Below are positions 1 to 7,710 of a stretch of DNA of 11,728 bases, piece by piece. Location: assembly GCA_900538885.1 (NCBI GenBank), contig UQAI01000046.1, forward strand, positions 1 through 11,728. The letters are read 5' to 3'. The translations under genes and the position numbers were made by a program. The stretch's first letter is position 1. Each line of letters starts with the position of its first letter. The notes under the pieces are model-generated. The model ran no database searches and was not told where the DNA came from. It was given only the letters and a program-made list of their open reading frames with translations. This DNA is from an uncultured Mollicutes bacterium (GTDB lineage: Bacteria; Bacillota_I; Bacilli_A; ML615J-28; CAG-313).

Positions 1-18
1 AAAACCCATTAATCTAGG

Positions 19-81
19 GCACAATTTTGTGCACGATGATTGACAAACCGTCATTAATATTTTTTTCATTGACGTTTTGTG
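19..81. repeat. Imperfect inverted repeats at the window's left edge
   Basis: Positions 19-32 read GCACAA-TT-TTGTGC, a 6-bp-arm inverted repeat. Positions 43-53 pair with 70-80 at ten of eleven places across a 16-nt loop that contains a seven-T run. No gene is seen in positions 1-159. They may belong to the control region of a gene beyond the window or be a weak terminator for one entering from outside. Confidence 0.35.
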
Positions 82-159
82 TTTATTTTATGATAACATA
101 CAATAATACTAAATTCTATTAATAAGGCCAAAAAGTAGTTGAAATAATATAAAATGGTT

Positions 160-198
160 TAAAAGTCTCTATTCATACCATAGCATGGATAGAGATTT
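160..198 (-). terminator. Probable terminator after rseP
   Basis: An 11-bp inverted repeat with one non-pairing position (166-176 against 185-195, 8-nt loop) lies 20 nt after the rseP stop. On the minus strand it is followed by CTTTT and then AAACCATTTTA, a modest T run. It is weaker than the other three terminators here, so some read-through into whatever lies beyond the window is possible. Confidence 0.5.
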
Positions 199-215
199 AT
201 TAATAAAATTATTAT

Positions 216-1865
216 CTATTTACAGCCAACGCATCTTAAAATATCACTAAATGATATTACGACAAATAGAGCCATTAATAATAAGAAGCCGATTGTATGA
301 ATTATATTTTCTACTTTAGCACTTGGTTTTTTGCGCGTAATACCTTCAAATATAATAAAGGCAAGACGACCACCATCAAGGGCAGGAAGTGGTAATAAAT
401 TAACAAATCCAATATTAACGCTTAAGAAAGCCATTAAACTAAGAAGTGTAAGAATAGCTTGGCCAACATTTTTGCCTTCAATTGATGATTTTACTAAACT
501 AAAAATGCCTACCGGTCCACTGAAATCATCTATATTCACTGATGAATCAGTAAACAATAATCCTAAAGTTTTAAAGATGCCAAGACATGATGATCCGGTT
601 TCAGCCCAAGGCATGTACATTAGTTTTCCAAAATTAAACTCATATCTTGGCGATATTCCTAGTTGTACTTTTGTTGGGGTAATACCTTGACTACTTAATA
701 GTTTTTTACTATAAGTTTCAATCATAGCTGTACCTTTTTTTCCTTCACGTTCATACTCGATAATTACATCAGTTGCTTCATTTAAGAAATCTTCATTAAA
801 GTATTTTAAGATATCTTTAAAAGTATTAATTGTTTGTTCATTATTACCATCTTTAAACTTGATACTTGTAATTATATCACCTTTACGAAGTCCTGCTTTG
901 TATGATTTTGTTTTACTATTGTTACTAGAATATTCACCAACTATTACTTTGTTTTCTTTGACACATAAAGCAGTATCTAAATTTAATTCAATTGAAAAGA
1001 TAGAAATAGCTGGATATATTAATTCAGTTTCTTTAGTAGTACCATCTTTAGTTTCATATTTTACAATAATTTTACCATCAAAATCATCTGATCCTAATGC
1101 ATATTCAGCAAGTACTTTACTGATGTCATCCCACACACTCACCTTTTGATTGTTGATTTCAAGAATTTTATCTCCTTCTTTTAATTCACCATAAATAGGA
1201 GCCGTGTTTGTTACTTCGTCAATTTTAGTGCTGTTGTAGTTTGGATATCCTTGAACAATACCTAAAATGAAATAAATGAATATGGCTAACACAAAGTTCA
1301 TGAATGGTCCTGCAAATACCGCTAAGAATCTTTGGCCTACCGTTTTAGAAACAAAATTACGATTTAATGGAGCGATTTGCATTTCTTGTTTTTTATCAAA
1401 ATAAAGCACTGCATCACGATTTACAATGTATTTTGTTTCTTCACCATTTTCATCTTTTGTGCACAAGTATAATTCATCTGGAAGTCCTTCTTTGGTTCCG
1501 CTTAAATCATACGTGCCAAGATCATATGTTACTAAATTTTTAAATTTTTCATCATTTACATCGCAAATAATTCTTGTAATTCTTTGATTTTCATCAAGTT
1601 CTAATTTAACTTGTTTTATATCTTTTAAGAAATCTTGTTCAATTTCTTCACCTGCCATTGAGACGAATCCTCCAATTGGAATACATCTAATCGCATATAC
1701 TGTTTCCCCTTTTTTCTTTTTCCAAATAAGTGGTCCCATACCTATTGAAAATTCATAGCATAAGATTTTAGCTCTTCTTGCCATTAGGAAGTGACCCATT
1801 TCATGAATAATAACAATTATACTTAAAACAAGAATAAATGCTATTAAACCAATTACATATGACAT
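216..1865 (-). CDS. rseP: RseP/RasP site-2 zinc metalloprotease, long form
   Basis: Membrane-embedded protease that cuts single-pass substrates such as anti-sigma factors and leftover signal peptides. The first membrane helix carries the zinc motif HEMGH (21-25) and the third ligand is in LPLPALDGGRLAF (491-503, LDG 496-498). Membrane segments lie near 3-28, 183-204, 466-490 and 522-540. The domain order follows the family: HExxH helix, a cytoplasmic-side loop (70-165), FAGPFMNFV (184-192), PDZ region, then FSGPVGI (448-454) and LDG. At 549 residues it is more than 100 longer than Bacillus RasP (about 420). The extra length comes from two PDZ-like blocks, one around 212-300 (LKEGDKILEINNQKV) and one around 305-385 (AGLRKGDIITSI). 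It starts inside the dxr end, 13-nt overlap, with a GGTAGG-like ribosome site. It is last in the operon. The family call is firm; the second PDZ is judged by motif only. Confidence 0.94.
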   Translation of the reverse strand: MSYVIGLIAFILVLSIIVIIHEMGHFLMARRAKILCYEFSIGMGPLIWKKKKGETVYAIRCIPIGGFVSMAGEEIEQDFLKDIKQVKLELDENQRITRIICDVNDEKFKNLVTYDLGTYDLSGTKEGLPDELYLCTKDENGEETKYIVNRDAVLYFDKKQEMQIAPLNRNFVSKTVGQRFLAVFAGPFMNFVLAIFIYFILGIVQGYPNYNSTKIDEVTNTAPIYGELKEGDKILEINNQKVSVWDDISKVLAEYALGSDDFDGKIIVKYETKDGTTKETELIYPAISIFSIELNLDTALCVKENKVIVGEYSSNNSKTKSYKAGLRKGDIITSIKFKDGNNEQTINTFKDILKYFNEDFLNEATDVIIEYEREGKKGTAMIETYSKKLLSSQGITPTKVQLGISPRYEFNFGKLMYMPWAETGSSCLGIFKTLGLLFTDSSVNIDDFSGPVGIFSLVKSSIEGKNVGQAILTLLSLMAFLSVNIGFVNLLPLPALDGGRLAFIIFEGITRKKPSAKVENIIHTIGFLLLMALFVVISFSDILRCVGCK

Positions 1866-3013
1866 ATTTTACCTACCTTTCCTTTTACAGCTTTATCGAC
1901 TTCTAATAATAAATCAATCGTTAAAGGTTTATTTTTATATTTATCATATTCGTGATCATTTAAAGCTGCGATTATATTTTTTTCAATATCTAGAAATTTA
2001 ATTTTACCTTCTAGAAAAAGCGCCACAGAAGCTTCATTTGAGGCATTAAGAATGCATGGATAAATTCCACCTTTTCTTAATGTTTCTTTCGCAATCTCAA
2101 CTAGTGGGTAGCGCACATTATCAAATGGTTCAAGAATTAAGTTTAATCCTTTGTCTAATGATAACGGCTTTATTATATCACAAGTTGTATGTTTTTTACC
2201 ATATATTGCATAATGAATTGGAAGATGCATATCTGCACTAGCAAGTTGAGCACAAATAGAATGGTCATTAAATTCTATCATTGAATGAATTGTACTAGTT
2301 CTATGAATCATAACTTTAATATGATCAACATCAACATTAAACAAATAATGAGCCTCAATTACTTCAAATCCTTTATTCATCATTGTGGCTGAATCAACTG
2401 TTATCTTTTTTCCCATTTGCCAGGTTGGATGATTTAAAACATCATTTATAGTAACTTTATCCAAGTCTTCACGTTTAAGGTCTCTTAGGGAACCACCACT
2501 TGCGGTGATAATTAGATTCTTAATTTCCTTTTCATCTTCACTATCTAATAACTGGAAGATTGCGGAATGTTCACTATCAATCGGGATAATTTTACAATTA
2601 TTTTTTTCCGCAAGACATGTTATTAACTCACCACCAACCACTAACGTTTCCTTATTAGCTAAATAAACATCATATTTATTTTCTAGTGCAACATAAGTTG
2701 GTTTTAAACCAACTGAACCAACTAATGCATTAATAACCATATAATTTGAAACTTTTAATGATACTAGTTCAAGTAAACCATCATCACCGTAAAAGGTTCT
2801 TAAAAAAGGATAATTTGTTTTTAAATAATCGGCATCTTCTTGATTTAATGCACAAACAACCTCAGGACTGAATTCTTCAATTATGTTAATTGCTTGTTTA
2901 AGATTTTTACCAAAACTAAATGCATATAAGTGATACTTCGAATCTTTTCTTACTAAGTCAAGAACTTGAGTACCAATACTTCCTGTACCACCTAGTAAAC
3001 AAACATTTATCAT
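1853..3013 (-). CDS. dxr: 1-deoxy-D-xylulose 5-phosphate reductoisomerase
   Basis: Converts DXP to 2-C-methyl-D-erythritol 4-phosphate with NADPH and a divalent metal, the committed step of the MEP isoprenoid pathway. The 386-residue protein has the normal length. The NADPH-binding GGTGSIG is at 8-14 and the conserved ANKETLV at 119-125. Metal ligands Asp146 and Glu148 lie in PIDSEHSAIFQ, with a further acidic ligand in the NKGFEVIEAH segment (213-222). The active-site flap HPTWQMGKKITVDSATMMNK covers 195-214. The segment usually read as HPQS is HRTS here (237-240), while the following IHSM is kept, so activity is still expected. No convincing Shine-Dalgarno precedes the ATG, which overlaps the cdsA stop (ATGA); translation is probably by coupling. 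Its end overlaps rseP by 13 nt. Its presence shows that the organism makes isoprenoids by the MEP route. Confidence 0.96.
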   Translation of the reverse strand: MINVCLLGGTGSIGTQVLDLVRKDSKYHLYAFSFGKNLKQAINIIEEFSPEVVCALNQEDADYLKTNYPFLRTFYGDDGLLELVSLKVSNYMVINALVGSVGLKPTYVALENKYDVYLANKETLVVGGELITCLAEKNNCKIIPIDSEHSAIFQLLDSEDEKEIKNLIITASGGSLRDLKREDLDKVTINDVLNHPTWQMGKKITVDSATMMNKGFEVIEAHYLFNVDVDHIKVMIHRTSTIHSMIEFNDHSICAQLASADMHLPIHYAIYGKKHTTCDIIKPLSLDKGLNLILEPFDNVRYPLVEIAKETLRKGGIYPCILNASNEASVALFLEGKIKFLDIEKNIIAALNDHEYDKYKNKPLTIDLLLEVDKAVKGKVGKICHM

Positions 3014-3891
3014 AGAACAACACCCATTATCGCAAGAATAATATAAAAGGAGGTACCTGTCATAATTAAACTATCAAAACGGTCCATTACACCACCATGA
3101 CCTGGAAAAATAAAACCATAGTCTTTAATACCATATTCTCTTTTTAGTTTTGATGCAACTAAATCACCAAATTGCGCAATAATTGTGAGTAGTAAACTAA
3201 CACCTGCTACAGCAAGAATTCTTAAGAAAAGATTTTCTATCATAAAAAGTTTAAATCCCATACATTGTTCACAAATAATTAGAAAAGCACTACCTACTAC
3301 CATTCCTGTAAAACTTCCACCAATTGAGCCTTCAATTGTTTTTTTAGGGCTAATCGTTGGGCATAGTTTATGTTTACCTAATAATAAACCAAAATTATAA
3401 GCTCCCATATCTGTAAACACAGTTGTAAGTAAAACATATCCCATTAATACAAGGCCTAAGTATCTAATTTTTTCTCCGTTTAATGTATCAATATATCTTG
3501 TTCTTGTGGCCATAAAAATTCCTAAACCACCATATAAAATAAAACCAAAAAATAGCATAACATCAGTTGTTTTTAATTCTCTATTAAAAAGTGAAACAAT
3601 CATTAATGCCGCAAATAACACAATTAAACTAAAAACCATATCTGTTAGATTAAAGTAATCACTACAATAAATAGTTAGTCCCCCAAGAATGACAAGCCCT
3701 GTCGAAATTAATGGTAAAATATATTGATATCTTTTAGAGAATCCGCGCATACTTGCATGCATTTTAATTAACTCGTTAGTCGCAACATAAGCAAGCACCG
3801 CAGCAAGCCCAAGCATAAACCATCCGCCTAAATAAATTATCGGGATCATTACTACTCCCATAAAAAAACCTGTTATTACTCTTTTTTTCAT
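3010..3891 (-). CDS. cdsA: Phosphatidate cytidylyltransferase (CDP-diacylglycerol synthase)
   Basis: Integral membrane enzyme that makes CDP-diacylglycerol from phosphatidic acid and CTP, the branch point for phosphatidylglycerol and cardiolipin. The 293-residue protein has about eight hydrophobic segments. The family signature is intact at 247-273: SKLKRE (247-252), KDYG (256-259), PGHGG (263-267) and DRFD (270-273). The upstream conserved block TDMGAYNFG with SPKKTIEGSIGG is at 160-192. It begins inside the uppS stop (ATGA), with GGAGG 9 nt upstream, and its own TGA stop overlaps the dxr start by the same four bases. This is close coupling in an envelope-lipid operon. Nothing is missing compared with the family. 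Confidence 0.96.
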   Translation of the reverse strand: MKKRVITGFFMGVVMIPIIYLGGWFMLGLAAVLAYVATNELIKMHASMRGFSKRYQYILPLISTGLVILGGLTIYCSDYFNLTDMVFSLIVLFAALMIVSLFNRELKTTDVMLFFGFILYGGLGIFMATRTRYIDTLNGEKIRYLGLVLMGYVLLTTVFTDMGAYNFGLLLGKHKLCPTISPKKTIEGSIGGSFTGMVVGSAFLIICEQCMGFKLFMIENLFLRILAVAGVSLLLTIIAQFGDLVASKLKREYGIKDYGFIFPGHGGVMDRFDSLIMTGTSFYIILAIMGVVL

Positions 3892-4628
3892 CCTTTTAGT
3901 CCTCCAAATCTTCTATTACGTGATTGATATTCTTTAATTGCTAAATATAATTCTTTTTTATGAAAGTCAGGCCACAAAGTTTTAGGAAAATATAATTCAG
4001 CATATGCGGCTTGATAAAGTAGAAAATTACTTAAACGCATTTCCCCACTTGTTCTAATAATTAAATCAAGAGGATAAAGTTCTGCTGTATATAAATTTTT
4101 ACTAATTAATTCTTCATCTATATCATTAACCATTATCTCGTGATTAATAACCTTTGTGGTAATTTTTTTAACCGCTTCCGTTATTTCTTCTCTAGAGCCG
4201 TAGTTAAAAGCTATTGATAAAGTAAATTCTTTAAAGTTTTTAGTTTGGTATTCAATATCTTCTATAATCATTAAAAGGTCTGAACTTAAGTTCTTCTTTG
4301 TGCCTATAAATTTTACTTTTATTTGGTTTTCTATTAGTTTAGTTAAACTAGTTTGATAATACTTTTTTAATTGATCCATAATGTAATCAACTTCATCTTT
4401 AGGCCTTTTCCAGTTTTCAGTACTAAAGGCAAAAACTGTTAAATTAGGAATTCCTAAATTTTTAACTTCTTTAACAATTTCCTTTAATGTTTGTACACCT
4501 TTTTTATGTCCTAAATTACGTGGTAACATTCTTTTAGTAGCCCATCTACCATTACCATCAAGAATAATTCCAATATGCTTTGGTAGAGGTTTTTGCATAA
4601 TTTGATTATGTAATTCATTTATATTCAT
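3888..4628 (-). CDS. uppS: Undecaprenyl diphosphate synthase (cis-prenyltransferase)
   Basis: Condenses isopentenyl diphosphate units onto farnesyl diphosphate with cis geometry to give undecaprenyl diphosphate, the lipid carrier for peptidoglycan and other wall polymers. The 246-residue protein has the family length. The catalytic Asp24 is in DGNGRWA (24-30), followed by FSTENWKRP (68-76) and the IPP-binding block RTSGEMRLSNFLLYQAAYAE (192-211) ending in ELYF and LWPDF (219-222 region). Met197 replaces the more common Gln in RTSGEQRLSNF; this position tolerates change. It starts the uppS-cdsA-dxr-rseP operon from its own promoter with a leader of only about a dozen bases. GAGGTAG serves as the ribosome site. 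Its TGA stop overlaps the cdsA start (ATGA). The product acts on lipids whose precursors come from dxr in the same operon. Confidence 0.97.
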   Translation of the reverse strand: MNINELHNQIMQKPLPKHIGIILDGNGRWATKRMLPRNLGHKKGVQTLKEIVKEVKNLGIPNLTVFAFSTENWKRPKDEVDYIMDQLKKYYQTSLTKLIENQIKVKFIGTKKNLSSDLLMIIEDIEYQTKNFKEFTLSIAFNYGSREEITEAVKKITTKVINHEIMVNDIDEELISKNLYTAELYPLDLIIRTSGEMRLSNFLLYQAAYAELYFPKTLWPDFHKKELYLAIKEYQSRNRRFGGLKG

Positions 4629-4648
4629 AATAACTACCTCAAATAATT

Positions 4649-4678
4649 ATTATACTATAATTATGAAAATAATTCCAA
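4649..4678 (-). promoter_or_regulatory. Promoter of uppS-cdsA-dxr-rseP operon
   Basis: On the minus strand there is a perfect -10 TATAAT (4649-4654) with an 18-bp spacer to -35 TTGGAA (4673-4678, four of six consensus bases). Transcription would start near 4642, only about 13 nt before the uppS ATG, leaving just room for the GAGGTAG ribosome site (4634-4640). No leader regulation is therefore likely. Confidence 0.65.
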
Positions 4679-4709
4679 TTAAATGTTAATAACGCAAAAA
4701 ATATTATAT

Positions 4710-4740
4710 ATATTAAAAGAAAGAACAGCCAAAGCTGTTC
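4710..4740 (-). terminator. Intrinsic terminator after the lipoprotein gene
   Basis: A perfect 7-bp stem GAACAGC / GCTGTTC with a 4-nt loop (4723-4740) is followed on the minus strand by TTTCTTTTAATA. It begins 5 nt after the stop codon, insulating the lipoprotein from the uppS operon. Confidence 0.85.
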
Positions 4741-4745
4741 AGTAT

Positions 4746-5336
4746 TTATTCTTCTTCTGTTATTAATGTATAGTTAGAAAACCTGTGTTCATAAATTCCT
4801 ACTGTACAGTTATAGTCTCTTGGTTTTCTAGGATCATCTTTGCTGTATCTACTTACAGTTATTTCGTACATTGTTTTATTTTCAGCATCTTTTGTAAGTG
4901 CATAAAAGATATGATAGAAACCCGATTTAACTAATCCTTCATCTTGTGGATTATCATACATCAAATAATCTTTTGGATCTTTAGATAAATGTAGGGTACG
5001 ATGTAGTGTATACATTTCTTCATTACCATCGTATGCATAAAATTTATATATTTCTTTATTATCAAGCATTTTAAGAACTTCTACCACAAAATCATCAGCG
5101 GATGCATTACTAGATATATTCATATTACATTTTTTGTATCTACTATCAGTAATGGATTTTACTTTGCAATAATCTTTCGCACCAGGAACTTTTGGTAAAC
5201 CCGTAAGTCCCACTTCTGCTAATTCTTTGTTTGAAAAATATTGATATCTTATCATACATGATGTAAGAAATGTCATCGATAATATCATCATAATAAATAA
5301 AGTATTAATTTTAAATAATTTAATTTTTCCTTTCAT
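4746..5336 (-). CDS. Predicted lipoprotein of unknown function
   Basis: I do not recognise this family. The 196-residue protein opens with a lipoprotein signal peptide: a basic n-region (MKGKIKLFKIN), a hydrophobic stretch at about 12-24 and a lipobox LTSC at 24-27. Cys27 is therefore the likely lipidated N-terminus, and about 170 residues would be displayed outside the cytoplasmic membrane. The mature part has three further cysteines (57, 70, 177), many Tyr and charged residues and no transmembrane segment. A basic/aspartate stretch YSKDDPRKPRDYN lies at 164-176. The start is supported by AAGGAG 9 nt upstream. It has its own promoter (5361-5388) and terminator (4710-4740), so it is a one-gene unit placed between frr and uppS, two genes that are usually adjacent. 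A role in the envelope is inferred from lipidation only. Composition looks like its neighbours, with no clear sign of recent transfer. Confidence 0.85.
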   Translation of the reverse strand: MKGKIKLFKINTLFIMMILSMTFLTSCMIRYQYFSNKELAEVGLTGLPKVPGAKDYCKVKSITDSRYKKCNMNISSNASADDFVVEVLKMLDNKEIYKFYAYDGNEEMYTLHRTLHLSKDPKDYLMYDNPQDEGLVKSGFYHIFYALTKDAENKTMYEITVSRYSKDDPRKPRDYNCTVGIYEHRFSNYTLITEEE

Positions 5337-5360
5337 ATTCTTCTTCTCCTTTACACCATT

Positions 5361-5388
5361 ATTATACTATCTATGCATTTTTAAGCAA
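5361..5388 (-). promoter_or_regulatory. Promoter of the lipoprotein gene
   Basis: On the minus strand there is a perfect -10 TATAAT (5361-5366) with a 16-bp spacer to a weak -35 TTGCTT (5383-5388). The start would be near 5354, just ahead of the AAGGAG ribosome site. It lies downstream of the frr terminator, so the lipoprotein appears to be separately transcribed. Confidence 0.6.
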
Positions 5389-5441
5389 TACCTTTTATAT
5401 TAGATGGCATTTAATATGGACTAGGAAGCATAAAATAAAAA

Positions 5442-5476
5442 TTAAAAAAGCTCCTCCCAATATTTGAGAAGAGCTT
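5442..5476 (-). terminator. Strong intrinsic terminator after frr
   Basis: On the minus strand an 11-bp stem (AAGCTCTTCTC / GGGAGGAGCTT, with two G-U pairs) and a 7-nt loop are followed by six Ts and further T-rich sequence. It starts 8 nt after the frr stop and ends the rpsB-tsf-pyrH-frr unit. Confidence 0.9.
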
Positions 5477-5484
5477 AATATCTA

Positions 5485-6039
5485 CTAGATTGACATAATG
5501 TCAGATTCTTTAGCTTTAGCTAATTGATCTACTTTTGTGATAAAATCATCAGTTACTTTTTGAACTTTATCACTAGCACGTTTTACTTCATCTTCAGAAA
5601 CTCCATCTTTTTCAAGTTTCTTTAAAGCTTCCATTTGTTCACGGCGAATATTACGAATTGCTACTTTACAGTTTTCCGCATATTTTTTAGATTCTTTAAC
5701 TAATTCTTTTCTTGTTTGTTCTGTTAATGGAGCAATTGGAATTCTAATTAAATCACCATCATTTAGTGGATTAAATCCTAAATTAGCAGTTTGAATTGCT
5801 TTTTCAATTCCTCTTAAGATTGATTTATCATAAGGTTTAATTACTATTGATTGAGGATCGGGAGCTGAAACATTAGCAATTTGGTTAATTGGCATTTGTG
5901 AACCATAATATTCAACTGTAACGCCATTTAAAATGCTTGGATTAGCTTTACCAGTTCTAATACCAGTAAAATCTTTTTTAAGAGATTCAATTGACTTTTC
6001 CATTTTTTGTCCACATTGTTCAATAATTTCGTTTGTCAT
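5485..6039 (-). CDS. frr: Ribosome recycling factor
   Basis: Together with EF-G it splits the post-termination ribosome so that subunits can be reused. The 184-residue protein matches the usual 185. Domain I is the three-helix bundle formed by residues 1-30 and about 105-184; domain II is the beta-rich insert between them. Conserved segments are RTGKANPSIL (28-37), LNDGDLIRIPIAPLTEQTRK (92-111) and RNIRREQ (129-135). The start has a near-perfect AGGAGG Shine-Dalgarno. It is the last gene of the rpsB unit: a strong terminator begins 8 nt after the TAG stop. In many Bacillota uppS follows directly, but here a separate lipoprotein gene intervenes. Confidence 0.98.
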   Translation of the reverse strand: MTNEIIEQCGQKMEKSIESLKKDFTGIRTGKANPSILNGVTVEYYGSQMPINQIANVSAPDPQSIVIKPYDKSILRGIEKAIQTANLGFNPLNDGDLIRIPIAPLTEQTRKELVKESKKYAENCKVAIRNIRREQMEALKKLEKDGVSEDEVKRASDKVQKVTDDFITKVDQLAKAKESDIMSI

Positions 6040-6060
6040 TTTCTTTTCCTCCTATTTTCG

Positions 6061-6765
6061 TTATTTAGTAATTAATGTTCCAATTGTTGGTTCCTTAACT
6101 ACTCTAGTTATATTGCCTTTTACACTCATGTCAAAGACAATTATCTTTATATTATTTTCGCTACAAAGAGTTGCGGCAGTAAGATCCATAACGTGTAAAT
6201 GTTTGTTAATAACTTCATCATACGTTAAGGCATCAAATCTTTTAGCATTCTTGTTAACTCTAGGGTCATCATCGTAAACTCCATCAACACCATTTTTGGC
6301 CATCAATATCATATCAGCACCAACTTCAGCAGCTCGAAGAGCAGCCGCAGTGTCGGTTGAGAAGAATGGGCTTCCCGTACCACCACCAAAGATTACAACC
6401 ATATGATTGTCAAGATGGCTTAAAGCTTTTCTTCTAATATATGGTTCAGCAACGCTTGGGGCTGAAAGTGAAGACATCACTCTTGTGTTTACACCAAGAG
6501 ATTCAAGAGCATTTTGAAGGGCAAGCGAATTAAGAATAGTTCCAAGCATGCCCATATAATCGGCACTTGCTCTTTCCATTCCATTTTCTTCAGCATCACG
6601 GCCACGCCAGATATTGCCAGCTCCTACAACAATTCCTAAATCAATTCCTAGATCAACTAAGTTTTTTATTTCTTCAGCTATTTCTTTTACTTTTACAGCA
6701 TTAATACCAATTCCATTTTCACCTGATAAGGCTTCACCACTTAGTTTAAGAATGACTCTTTGCAT
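6061..6765 (-). CDS. pyrH: UMP kinase
   Basis: Phosphorylates UMP to UDP with ATP, the entry to pyrimidine nucleotides for RNA, DNA and UDP-sugars. It is a cytoplasmic, hexameric member of the amino-acid-kinase fold. Motifs visible: KLSGEAL at 7-13, the phosphate loop GAGNIWRG at 48-55, ASADYMGMLGT at 66-76 (UMP site), VAEPYIRRKA at 105-114, GGGTGSPFFSTDTAAALRAA at 127-146 and the ATP-site DGVYDDDP at 161-168. The length of 234 residues is near the family's typical 240, and it lacks the N-terminal extension seen in some actinobacteria. It has an AAAGGAGA ribosome site 6 nt before the ATG. It lies between tsf (25 nt) and frr (21 nt) in one transcription unit. Nothing unusual was seen. Confidence 0.98.
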   Translation of the reverse strand: MQRVILKLSGEALSGENGIGINAVKVKEIAEEIKNLVDLGIDLGIVVGAGNIWRGRDAEENGMERASADYMGMLGTILNSLALQNALESLGVNTRVMSSLSAPSVAEPYIRRKALSHLDNHMVVIFGGGTGSPFFSTDTAAALRAAEVGADMILMAKNGVDGVYDDDPRVNKNAKRFDALTYDEVINKHLHVMDLTAATLCSENNIKIIVFDMSVKGNITRVVKEPTIGTLITK

Positions 6766-6790
6766 AATGATTCTCCTTTGGATTAATTAA

Positions 6791-7690
6791 TTATTTATTT
6801 GCTTTTGCAGCAGCAGCTTGTGCAGCTACTTCAGCAGCGAAATCGTCATTACGTTTTTCCATTCCTTCACCAACTTCATAACGAACATATGCAACAGCAG
6901 CACTGTTTTTGCTCTTTAAATATTGGCCAACTGTAATGCTTGGATCTTTAACGAATGGTTGATCAACTAAGCAAATTTCTTTTTTAAACTTAGCAAGACG
7001 ACCCATAGCCATCTTTTCAATAATGTTAGCAGGTTTAGATGCGTTAGCAGGATCATTTGCAATTTCAGCTTTAATAACTTCTGCTTCATGGTCTAAATCT
7101 TCTTGACTAATTGAAGCTTCATCAAGATAACGTGGATTGTACATTGCAACATGCATACAAATGTCTTTTGCTACTAAAGCATCAGTACCTTTAATTACAG
7201 ATACAACAACAATTTTACCGCCATTGTGTTTATAAACACCAAATACTTCATCATCAGCTTTTTCAATTCTTACAACACGGCGAAGGCTAATTTTTTCACC
7301 AATAATAGCTGTTGCAGAAATAACTAAATTTTCAACTGTTTGTCCTTCGTATGTAGCTTCTAAAGCACATTTTTCACATGCAACATCGTTTGCAACACAT
7401 GCAGCACCAATTTGGTGTAATAATGTTAAGAACTTTTCATTCTTTGCAACAAAGTCAGTTTCTGAATTTAATTCAAATAAATAAGCTTTATTACCATTAA
7501 TTGCAACATCGCATAAACCTTCAGCAGCAATTCTTGATGCTTTTTTAGCAGCTTTTGCGATACCTTTTTCACGTAGCCAGTCAGCAGCTGCATTTAAATC
7601 GCCATTACATTCTGTAAGAGCTTTTTTGCAGTCCATCATACCAGCACCAGTTTTTTCTCTTAATTCTTTAACTAGAGATGCACTAATCAT
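6791..7690 (-). CDS. tsf: Elongation factor Ts (EF-Ts)
   Basis: Guanine-nucleotide exchange factor that recycles EF-Tu-GDP to EF-Tu-GTP during translation elongation in the cytoplasm. The N-terminal UBA-like domain is at 3-50 (SLVKELREKTGAGMMDCKKA), followed by the EF-Tu-contacting motif TDFVAKNEKF at 78-87 and the core domain to about 275. It has 299 residues, normal for Bacillota (about 293), ending in an Ala-rich tail. It has more cysteines than usual, including a CEKC pair at 105-108 within the core; with only one intact pair this is noted, not interpreted as a metal site. The start ATG has AGGAGG 8 nt upstream. It sits 20 nt after rpsB and 25 nt before pyrH, the universal rpsB-tsf-pyrH-frr order. 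The rpsB promoter is the only one visible, so S2 and EF-Ts levels are likely set by the same leader. Confidence 0.98.
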   Translation of the reverse strand: MISASLVKELREKTGAGMMDCKKALTECNGDLNAAADWLREKGIAKAAKKASRIAAEGLCDVAINGNKAYLFELNSETDFVAKNEKFLTLLHQIGAACVANDVACEKCALEATYEGQTVENLVISATAIIGEKISLRRVVRIEKADDEVFGVYKHNGGKIVVVSVIKGTDALVAKDICMHVAMYNPRYLDEASISQEDLDHEAEVIKAEIANDPANASKPANIIEKMAMGRLAKFKKEICLVDQPFVKDPSITVGQYLKSKNSAAVAYVRYEVGEGMEKRNDDFAAEVAAQAAAAKANK

Positions 7691-7710
7691 CAGTTATTCC
7701 TCCTAATGAA

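Noticed and set aside
105..160. Minus-strand promoter for a gene beyond the left edge
   Set aside because: TATA-rich hexamers exist, but none has a matching -35 at 16-18 bp, and the AT content makes chance matches common.
1..215. T-box or other riboswitch after rseP, as sometimes precedes proS
   Set aside because: No T-box core (such as the conserved AGGGTGG-type antiterminator sequence) or other riboswitch motif could be found on either strand.
6791..7690. Zinc-binding site in EF-Ts from its CEKC pair (105-108)
   Set aside because: Only one close cysteine pair is present and the other cysteines are scattered, so no four-ligand site can be argued from sequence.
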